From: Bacteroidales bacterium
Lineage (GTDB): Bacteria > Bacteroidota > Bacteroidia > Bacteroidales > UBA7960
Assembly: GCA_003557805.1 (NCBI GenBank)
Contig: PWNY01000141.1
Location: 1 to 13,170 of the forward strand
Direction: 5' to 3'
DNA length: 13,170 bases
The notes under the pieces were generated by a model. The model saw only the letters and a list, made by a program, of their open reading frames with translations. It searched no databases and was not told the origin of the DNA. A program made the translations under genes and the position numbers. Below are positions 1 through 5,977 of the stretch, in pieces (the first letter of the stretch is position 1; every line of letters begins with the position of its first letter).

Positions 1-327
1 TATCGAATGACGCCTGATAACCAGGCTGGCCTTTTCATACACAACATCCATATTTCCGCTAATGGCAGAGGCATCCTGCTCAGTGCCGTATCGGAAGATC
101 GAAAGTATCTGTTCGTAATTGTCGCTGTGGAGCTCAGAAAGCCTCTTTACACCTTCACTGTAACTTTCCCTGGCATTGAAATAACCGTTATACTTGGCAT
201 TTACCGTATGATAGGTACGGTTTACAAAAGAGTTCTTCTGTGTCGAACACGCGGTTATCAACAAAAGTACCATGGCAGCAACCAGCAAAGAGCCCGCCCT
301 GCCTGTTCTGTGAATCGTAGATTGCAT
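1..327 (-). CDS. porW/sprE: Type IX secretion lipoprotein PorW/SprE, N-terminal part (cut by window edge)
   Basis: The reading frame starts at the ATG complementary to 325-327 and is open for 109 codons to the left edge. It begins with a basic n-region, a hydrophobic stretch (about residues 13-25) and a lipobox ITAC with Cys27, so the mature protein should be a lipoprotein. After the Cys comes STQKNSFVNRTYHTVNAKYN, then a segment with GYFNARESYSEGVKRL and ILSIFRYG. This matches my memory of the N-terminus of PorW/SprE, large TPR lipoproteins of the Bacteroidota. In that family the protein is needed for type IX secretion and, in gliding species, motility, and is proposed to link the PorKLMN trans-envelope motor to the outer-membrane translocon. 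The TPR body lies outside the window. The gene is divergent from the M23 peptidase gene. The family call is from pattern memory; another TPR lipoprotein is the alternative. Confidence 0.78.
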   Translation of the reverse strand, partial: MQSTIHRTGRAGSLLVAAMVLLLITACSTQKNSFVNRTYHTVNAKYNGYFNARESYSEGVKRLSELHSDNYEQILSIFRYGTEQDASAISGNMDVVYEKASLVIRRHSI

Positions 328-347
328 CAAAGTCAGATATAACACCA

Positions 348-355
348 CAAATATA
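348..355 (-). promoter_or_regulatory. Bacteroidota -7 promoter box for porW/sprE
   Basis: On the minus strand this reads TATATTTG, an exact match to the Bacteroidota -7 consensus TAnnTTTG. It lies 20 bases upstream of the start codon, leaving a very short leader. I see no clear -33 TTTG at the usual spacing. Confidence 0.5.
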
Positions 356-418
356 ACTCCATAAATCCAAAAATAGTATATGGATTGTAGCGTTTATAAA
401 TTAAGCCTGCAAAATGAT

Positions 419-426
419 TACTTTTG
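419..426 (+). promoter_or_regulatory. Bacteroidota -7 promoter box for the M23-dxr-rseP-rnz run
   Basis: TACTTTTG matches TAnnTTTG exactly and lies 29 bases before the ATG at 456. A weak -33-like TTTA sits at 393-396, 22 bases upstream. It is the only good candidate ahead of the tightly packed plus-strand genes, so it probably drives M23 and dxr and possibly the later genes. Confidence 0.5.
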
Positions 427-455
427 CATAATCTGTTGATCAATTAACCAACAAT

Positions 456-1331
456 ATGGCCAGGGGAAAAAAAGAAAAGGGTTTCTTCAGAAAACTTCAC
501 CACAAGTACCGCCTTGTGATAATGAATGATGAAACCCTGGAAAAGAAGCTCAGCCTTAGGCTTACGAGAATGAATGCCTTTATAATCGCTGGCACCCTCA
601 GTATTCTCCTGGTAGTGGCCACCATATACCTTATCGCATTTACTCCGCTTAAGGAGTATATACCGGGATATGCCGATTTCAATACCCGTATGGTATTAAG
701 GGAGCTGTCGCTACGGGCAGATTCTCTCGAAAGGGATCTAAGGCAGAAGGATCTTTACATAATGAATATCCGCAACATAGTAGAAGGCAGGGACCTTGTC
801 GAAGAGATACCCGATACAGTGGGAGATCCGGCTGTTTTTGCAATTGATGAATTGCAGCGCTCACCTGAAGACTCACTGCTAAGGATGGAAATGGAGCAGA
901 CAGCACAATTTGACAACACCTATTTCGGAAGTGAGGTGCAGGGCACCGTGCAAACAATGCTTATACCATTCTTCCCACCCCTGACCGGAATGATCAGCAG
1001 CCATTTCAATCCGGCAAAAGGCCATTTTGGGATTGACGTTGTTGCCGACCAGGACGAACTGATCAGGGCTACACTTGACGGAAGGGTTATAATCTCGAAC
1101 TGGACTATTGAAACTGGCTATACAATAGGGATACAGCACGACAATAATATAATTTCCATTTACAAGCACAACAGCAGCCTGCTTAAGGAACAGGGCGACT
1201 ATGTTGAGGCGGGAGAAGCAATTGCAATAATAGGTGACACAGGTCTTTATTCAACAGGCACCCACCTTCATTTCGAACTTTGGTTTAACGGTAACCCGGT
1301 AGACCCGGCAGATTATATTTCATTTCAATGA
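456..1331 (+). CDS. Membrane-anchored M23 family metallopeptidase
   Basis: This 291-residue protein has a basic cytoplasmic N-terminus (about 1-40), one membrane helix (about 41-62), a short heptad-like linker (about 78-110) and a C-terminal LytM/M23 domain (about 165-291). The zinc-site residues are present: His190 and Asp194 in HFGID, His238 in YKHNS, and His270/His272 in GTHLHFE. With a complete set it should be an active endopeptidase acting on peptidoglycan peptide bridges in the periplasm, rather than a degenerate EnvC/NlpD-type activator; that distinction is inferred. The start at 456 is the first ATG after the -7 box. The stop overlaps the dxr start as ATGA (1328-1331), which suggests translational coupling. 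The exact peptide bond cleaved cannot be read from the sequence. Confidence 0.9.
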   Translation: MARGKKEKGFFRKLHHKYRLVIMNDETLEKKLSLRLTRMNAFIIAGTLSILLVVATIYLIAFTPLKEYIPGYADFNTRMVLRELSLRADSLERDLRQKDLYIMNIRNIVEGRDLVEEIPDTVGDPAVFAIDELQRSPEDSLLRMEMEQTAQFDNTYFGSEVQGTVQTMLIPFFPPLTGMISSHFNPAKGHFGIDVVADQDELIRATLDGRVIISNWTIETGYTIGIQHDNNIISIYKHNSSLLKEQGDYVEAGEAIAIIGDTGLYSTGTHLHFELWFNGNPVDPADYISFQ

Positions 1332-2512
1332 GTGCAGGAATACCCAGGAACATAACCGTTTTAGGGTCAACAGGCTCTGTCGGTCAGCAAGCTCTTGAGG
1401 TAATAGGTCAAAACCGGGGGCATTTCAGGCTTAAATCGCTCACAGCCTTTAACAACGTAAAGCTCCTGGCTGAACAGGCCCTTGAATTCAATCCTGAAAG
1501 CGTGGTGATCTGCAATGAGGACCTGTACCCATACCTGAAGGAAGCATTATCTTCAAGGCAAACAAAGGTATATACCGGGGAAGAGGCTATCTCACAGGTA
1601 ATAACAAGCCCCGGAACTGACACTGTTTTGAATGCAATCGTTGGGATTGCCGGGTTAAATCCCCTGGTAACCGCGCTGAACAACAATAAGGAGGTCATAC
1701 TTGCCAACAAGGAAGCAATGGCTGTTGCCGGAGGTATTATAATGGCAGAACCGGCGGTCGCGGAAAAAAGAATAATCCCTGCCGATTCTGAACATTCAGC
1801 AGTTTTTCAATGCCTGCAGGGTGAGGAGTCAGCAGTTATTGAAAAAATATACCTCACGGCCAGCGGTGGTCCCTTCAGGGAGTTAAAGCATAAAGAGTTA
1901 GAAAAGATAGCAAGAGAAGAGGCACTCAGGCACCCGACCTGGGATATGGGTAATAAAGTAACTATTGATTCAGCAACTATGATGAACAAGGGCCTGGAGG
2001 TTATGGCTGCCAGGTGGCTGTTCAGGCTTGATCCCGGCCAGCTGGAAGTACTTATACATCCCCAGTCGGTGGTGCACGCACTTGTACAGTTCACAGACGG
2101 CAGCATAAAAGCCCAGATGGCCTACCCCGACATGAAACATTACCTGCATTATGCCCTGTATCACCCTGACAGGAAAGCATCCGGCACAAGGAGACTGAGC
2201 TTTGAAGAGTATCCAGGTCTTAGTTTTGAAAAGGCAGGACCCGGGAGGTTCAGGTGCCTTGACATGGCATACATGGCAATGAATACAGGTGGCAATATCC
2301 CGTCTGTTTTAAATGCTGCAAATGAAGTGGCCGTTGAAGCTTTTTTAAATGAAAGGATTAATTTTGTCGACATTCCGGAAGTAATCGAAAGGACAATTGA
2401 AAAAACCGGGTTCAGCGAAGTCCGTGGTACCGGGGAGATCCTGTATTACGACACGGAAGCAAGAAGGTATTCCGAAGAAATCGTTAAAACAATTGAGCTC
2501 ACACGCCGTTAA
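1328..2512 (+). CDS. dxr: 1-deoxy-D-xylulose 5-phosphate reductoisomerase
   Basis: The 394-residue product is full length for DXR, which converts 1-deoxy-D-xylulose 5-phosphate to 2-C-methyl-D-erythritol 4-phosphate with NADPH, the first committed step of the MEP isoprenoid pathway. Visible motifs are the nucleotide-binding GSTGSVG (13-19), ANKE (126-129), the metal-binding PADSEHSA with Asp153 and Glu155, ASGGPFR (178-184), and the segment HPTWDMGNK to MNKGLE with the third metal ligand Glu224. These correspond to Asp150, Glu152 and Glu231 of the E. coli enzyme. It overlaps the upstream M23 gene by four bases and is followed after 44 bases by the site-2 protease gene, a dxr-rseP neighbourhood common in bacteria. 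The organism therefore appears to make isoprenoids by the MEP route. Confidence 0.98.
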   Translation: MSAGIPRNITVLGSTGSVGQQALEVIGQNRGHFRLKSLTAFNNVKLLAEQALEFNPESVVICNEDLYPYLKEALSSRQTKVYTGEEAISQVITSPGTDTVLNAIVGIAGLNPLVTALNNNKEVILANKEAMAVAGGIIMAEPAVAEKRIIPADSEHSAVFQCLQGEESAVIEKIYLTASGGPFRELKHKELEKIAREEALRHPTWDMGNKVTIDSATMMNKGLEVMAARWLFRLDPGQLEVLIHPQSVVHALVQFTDGSIKAQMAYPDMKHYLHYALYHPDRKASGTRRLSFEEYPGLSFEKAGPGRFRCLDMAYMAMNTGGNIPSVLNAANEVAVEAFLNERINFVDIPEVIERTIEKTGFSEVRGTGEILYYDTEARRYSEEIVKTIELTRR

Positions 2513-2556
2513 ATTATATTATTTGTAAATCATACCAATAAAAGCATACACACCAA

Positions 2557-3879
2557 ATGGAAATACTAATTAAAGCAGCCCAGTTCTTTCTAAGCCTGTC
2601 TATTCTTATCATAATCCATGAATTCGGGCATTTTTTATTCGCCAGGTTATTTGGGATTCGGGTTGAAAAGTTCTACCTGTTTTTCAACCCCTGGTTTTCC
2701 CTTTTCAGGATAAAGAGGGGCGAGACCGAATATGGCATGGGCTGGCTGCCACTCGGGGGATACGTTAAGATATCCGGAATGATCGATGAATCAATGGACA
2801 AGGAGCAGATGAAGCAACCCCCAAAACCATATGAGTTCAGGTCAAAACCTGCCTGGCAAAGACTGCTTGTAATGGTAGGAGGGGTATTGTTCAATATTAT
2901 CCTGGCTGCCCTAATATATGTCTTCATGCTGTTTATCAGGGGAGAGGAGTACCTGCCAGTCCAGAGCCTCGAGTACGGGATTGAGGCCAGGGAGCTGGGC
3001 CGGGATGTTGGCTTTCAGAGTGGAGATAAAATAGTTAAAATAAACGGTGAGGAACCGGGATCATGGAATGAGATGATAACCGGTTTTGCCAGGGGTGAGG
3101 TATCAAATGTTCAGGTGGAACGCAATGACAGCCTCATAGAGTTAGATATCCCCGCAGACTTTTTCGGCAGGCTGATCTCTGCAAGAGGTGAAGGATTTAT
3201 AGATATAAGGTTTCCCTTTATCGTAGATGGATTTCTGGAAGGATCCGCTGCCAGAGAAGCAGGTGTGCAGGTTGGCGACCATATCAAGGGCATAGGGGGT
3301 GAGCAGACATGGTCTTTCCATGAATTTGCCAGAGCCATAGTTAACTATGCCGGCCAAAGCACAACTATTACCGTAGGCCGGAACGGGGAGGAAGAAGTAT
3401 TGGATATTGAGATACCTGATGAAGGGGTGGTAGGTGCATATATAAGGGATCCCCGCCAGATTTTCAATACAGAACGCAGGGAGTTCTCGTTCACTCAATC
3501 TGTCCCTGCCGGTATTGTAAAGGCTTACACCACGACAAGGGATTATTTCCAGGACCTCGGGCTTTTATTCAGATCGGAAGTTAGCGCCAGGGACAGCCTT
3601 GGTGGCTTTATCACCATAGGCGGTATATTCAGCCCGAGCTGGAACTGGATCCATTTCTGGACAATGACAGCGTTTTTGTCAATCATCCTGGCAGTAATGA
3701 ATATTCTGCCCATTCCCGCACTGGACGGAGGGCATGTAATGTTTTTGCTTTATGAGATAATTACCGGGCGAAAGCCCCCGGAAAAGTTCATGGAATATGC
3801 CCAGATGATAGGTATGCTGCTGCTGCTTTCCCTGATTCTGCTGGTAAACCTCAATGATGTTCTAAGACTGTTCAGGTAA
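2557..3879 (+). CDS. rseP: RseP-type site-2 intramembrane zinc protease
   Basis: The 440-residue protein is a polytopic M50 protease. The first membrane helix carries HEFGH (21-25), supplying two zinc ligands and the catalytic Glu22. The C-terminal helix contains NILPIPALDGGH (382-393) with the third ligand Asp390. Further hydrophobic segments lie at about 104-125 and 425-437. Between them are two PDZ-like regions, about residues 145-190 (around GFQSGDKIVKINGE) and 220-285 (around AGVQVGDHIKGIGGE), as in RseP. The family cleaves membrane-embedded anti-sigma factors and remnant signal peptides in the inner membrane. The gene follows dxr by 44 bases and precedes rnz by 11 bases. The substrate here is unknown; Bacteroidota have many ECF anti-sigma factors that could serve. 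Confidence 0.95.
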   Translation: MEILIKAAQFFLSLSILIIIHEFGHFLFARLFGIRVEKFYLFFNPWFSLFRIKRGETEYGMGWLPLGGYVKISGMIDESMDKEQMKQPPKPYEFRSKPAWQRLLVMVGGVLFNIILAALIYVFMLFIRGEEYLPVQSLEYGIEARELGRDVGFQSGDKIVKINGEEPGSWNEMITGFARGEVSNVQVERNDSLIELDIPADFFGRLISARGEGFIDIRFPFIVDGFLEGSAAREAGVQVGDHIKGIGGEQTWSFHEFARAIVNYAGQSTTITVGRNGEEEVLDIEIPDEGVVGAYIRDPRQIFNTERREFSFTQSVPAGIVKAYTTTRDYFQDLGLLFRSEVSARDSLGGFITIGGIFSPSWNWIHFWTMTAFLSIILAVMNILPIPALDGGHVMFLLYEIITGRKPPEKFMEYAQMIGMLLLLSLILLVNLNDVLRLFR

Positions 3880-3890
3880 CCCCCGAAAAA

Positions 3891-4829
3891 ATGTCTTATA
3901 CAATGAGGGTACAGTTTAACACACGTATACTTGGCTGTTCGGCAGCACTGCCAACCTCTCTGAGGCATACCACGGTGCAGTTGCTGCGCCATGACAGCAG
4001 CCACTTTTTGCTGGACTGTGCCGAAGGTACACAGATGCAGCTGCGCAGGCTCAAACTGCCGCTGATGAAGATTGACAGGATATTTATCAGTCACCTGCAC
4101 GGAGACCACTACCTCGGCCTTCCCGGCCTGCTTTTTACATACCACCTGCTTGGAAGGGATAAGGATATCCACATATACTCCCCCCCGGGTCTTGATAAGA
4201 TTATTGAGATACAGAATGAGATCTCGCGGCTCAGGCCCTCCTTTGAGGTAATCTACCATGAAATAAACAAAGGAGGAGAAGTACTTTACTCTGACAGCTC
4301 CCTCAGCGTTGAAAGCATCGAGATGGAACACAGGATTCCAACATATGGATTTTTGTTCAGGGAGAGTGAAGCTGAAAGGAATATCAGGAAAGATTCTATT
4401 TCAAGGTACAATATACCGGTAAGCCAGATGCCTGGGATAAAAAAGGGAGATGACCTGAAAATGCCGGGAGGGCAGATAATACCAAACGAAAAGATCACTA
4501 CCCCGCCATCAAAGCCCAGGTCATATGCCTTTTGCTCCGATACCGGGTATACAGAGAGTTACCTGGAGCAGATCGCCGGAACAGATCTGTTGTACCATGA
4601 GGCGACTTTTATGGCAGACAAAGCGGAGATCGCCAAAGAGAAGACACACTGCACCACAATTGAGGCTGCAACTATTGCAAAAAAGGCCGGAGTTAAGAAA
4701 CTCATGATCGGCCACTATTCTGCAAGATACAAGGAGCTTGGATCCTTTCTGAAAGAGGCAGAATCTGTTTTTCCCAACACCATCCTGGCACGGGAGGGAG
4801 AGCTGGTGGAAATCGGGTCAGAAGAATAG
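3891..4829 (+). CDS. rnz: Ribonuclease Z (tRNA 3' endonuclease)
   Basis: The 312-residue metallo-beta-lactamase-fold protein carries the RNase Z signature HLHGDH (His68, His70, Asp72, His73), then His147 in EMEHRIPTYGF, Asp217 in FCSDTGY and His275 in GHYSARY, so the two-zinc site looks complete. The N-terminal ILGCSAALPTS and the HEATF segment (236-240) are also typical. RNase Z cuts tRNA precursors just after the discriminator base, giving the 3' end to which CCA is added. The start at 3891 gives MSYTMRVQFN; Met5 (3903) is an equally plausible start because most family members begin close to the ILG strand. The gene follows rseP by 11 bases, and its last 12 bases overlap the convergent lplA gene. 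Confidence 0.95.
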   Translation: MSYTMRVQFNTRILGCSAALPTSLRHTTVQLLRHDSSHFLLDCAEGTQMQLRRLKLPLMKIDRIFISHLHGDHYLGLPGLLFTYHLLGRDKDIHIYSPPGLDKIIEIQNEISRLRPSFEVIYHEINKGGEVLYSDSSLSVESIEMEHRIPTYGFLFRESEAERNIRKDSISRYNIPVSQMPGIKKGDDLKMPGGQIIPNEKITTPPSKPRSYAFCSDTGYTESYLEQIAGTDLLYHEATFMADKAEIAKEKTHCTTIEAATIAKKAGVKKLMIGHYSARYKELGSFLKEAESVFPNTILAREGELVEIGSEE

Positions 4830-5810
4830 GGGCAGAAGTTTTTTATCAATGCTGGCAGAATCCCCCCGTGAAATCCCATGCCTTTTCAAAAGCTCCATGA
4901 TCCTTTCCGGGCAATGCGCACCGCCCTCAAGCTCTCCTGACAGCTTATGCCACTCCGGTGCGAGGCTTTTACCCCCTATCCTGGCTGATTCTATCACCCC
5001 TCTTTTTACAGAGAGTTCAAGTGAGGGTTCGCCTTCAACTCCTCCGGCACTGCCGCTGAAAGTATAATCAGGCGAGTAGCCATAGTTCCACTCCCACCTG
5101 CTGTATTTTTTATCAATAAGGTCCTTTATAGTTCTTAGGTCAGCTTCTGACAGCCTGAGGGCCGGGCCTGCGTTAAAATGGTCCTCAAGATAGGATATAA
5201 GCATCTTCCTGAATGTATTAAGCCCGGGGGCATTGCCAAGAAAGGAGGCGACATTGGCCACCCTGCTCCTGACAGATTTGACACCCTTGTCATTATAGCG
5301 TCCGTGCCTGGCATTTATCGATGCATTCAGGGTTTTCAGATCGGCATCATACAGGAGCGTACCATGGTGAAGAACCCTGTTCCTGTATACATGTTCGGCA
5401 TTGCCTGACACCTTAAGTCCCCTGATCCGTATATCATTTTTTCCTTCAAACACGGCAGGTAAACCAAGTGAGTTCAAAAATGAAATAACCGGTTGAGTAT
5501 ATTTTTTAAAATCAACCAGTGTCCCGGGCTTCCCCTCAAGGATAAAACTGAAGTTAATGTTACCCGGTCCGTGAAACACCGTTCCCCCACCCGACAGGCG
5601 CCTTATGACCGGTATATTGTTTTTATACACGTATGGGAAGTCAACCTCCGCTAGCGCGTTCTGGTGTTTACCGACAACCACTGAACTTTCCGAGCCCCAG
5701 ATCATTATATACTGGCCGTCAAGGTTTTTGAGAAAGTGCTCCTCAATTGCCAGGCCATAAGACGGCATAAGCACCTGTTTGTCCGGTACAATTCTCCTTA
5801 TATCGTTCAA
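4818..5810 (-). CDS. lplA: Lipoate-protein ligase A
   Basis: The 330-residue product matches LplA, which activates lipoate with ATP and transfers it to lysines of the E2 subunits of 2-oxoacid dehydrogenases and GcvH. The lipoate-binding loop RRLSGGGTVFHG (70-81) and the strand GLKVSGNA with Lys133, the equivalent of the catalytic lysine of E. coli LplA, are present, as is VGKHQN (46-51) near the N-terminus. Residues after about 240 fit the small C-terminal accessory domain, so both domains needed for activation and transfer seem to be in one chain. The gene is divergent from valS and convergent with rnz; its stop lies within the rnz 3' end. Its role is salvage of free lipoate; no lipA/lipB lies nearby. 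Confidence 0.95.
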   Translation of the reverse strand: MNDIRRIVPDKQVLMPSYGLAIEEHFLKNLDGQYIMIWGSESSVVVGKHQNALAEVDFPYVYKNNIPVIRRLSGGGTVFHGPGNINFSFILEGKPGTLVDFKKYTQPVISFLNSLGLPAVFEGKNDIRIRGLKVSGNAEHVYRNRVLHHGTLLYDADLKTLNASINARHGRYNDKGVKSVRSRVANVASFLGNAPGLNTFRKMLISYLEDHFNAGPALRLSEADLRTIKDLIDKKYSRWEWNYGYSPDYTFSGSAGGVEGEPSLELSVKRGVIESARIGGKSLAPEWHKLSGELEGGAHCPERIMELLKRHGISRGDSASIDKKLLPLFF

Positions 5811-5851
5811 ATCAGCTATTTTTGGTCATCCCGACCATAAAGGCCGGTCAA

Positions 5852-5859
5852 CAAATATA
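5852..5859 (-). promoter_or_regulatory. Bacteroidota -7 promoter box for lplA
   Basis: On the minus strand this reads TATATTTG, an exact TAnnTTTG match, 41 bases before the lplA start. The same octamer occurs before porW/sprE and the PhnP-like gene. No good -33 element was seen. Confidence 0.5.
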
Positions 5860-5892
5860 CATCCCTTAATCCATTACATTAATACATTTTTT

Positions 5893-5900
5893 TAACTTTG
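5893..5900 (+). promoter_or_regulatory. Bacteroidota -7 promoter box for valS
   Basis: TAACTTTG is an exact TAnnTTTG match, 77 bases before the valS ATG. It implies a leader of roughly 70 bases, the longest in the window, which holds a small hairpin with a U run and a 15-codon reading frame. The -33 region is poorly conserved. Confidence 0.5.
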
Positions 5901-5927
5901 TCAGGTTTTTTCCGTCATCATCGTTTT

Positions 5928-5975
5928 ATGGCCGGAAGGCTGTTTTTTGTAAACTATTTCAATACTTATCCCTGA
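5928..5975 (+). CDS. Possible 15-codon leader reading frame before valS
   Basis: ATG at 5928 opens a frame encoding MAGRLFFVNYFNTYP, ending at TGA 5973-5975, two bases before the valS ATG. It lies fully inside the predicted valS leader and in a different frame from valS. It contains one Val codon, so it is not a classical valine-rich attenuator peptide. Short frames are common by chance; only its position is suggestive. It could couple or dampen valS translation, or be meaningless. Confidence 0.2.
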   Translation: MAGRLFFVNYFNTYP

Positions 5976-5977
5976 TA

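Noticed and set aside
188..370. A 60-codon minus-strand frame next to the left edge
   Set aside because: It overlaps the PorW/SprE frame, which has a lipobox and a family-like N-terminus and stays open to the window edge; this shorter frame does not.
3750..4331. A 193-codon minus-strand frame opposite rseP and rnz
   Set aside because: It spans two real genes on the other strand and has no family features.
5821..5850. Repeated GGTC/GACC pieces in the lplA-valS spacer as a possible operator
   Set aside because: The arms are only four bases with uneven spacers and do not build one consistent inverted repeat.
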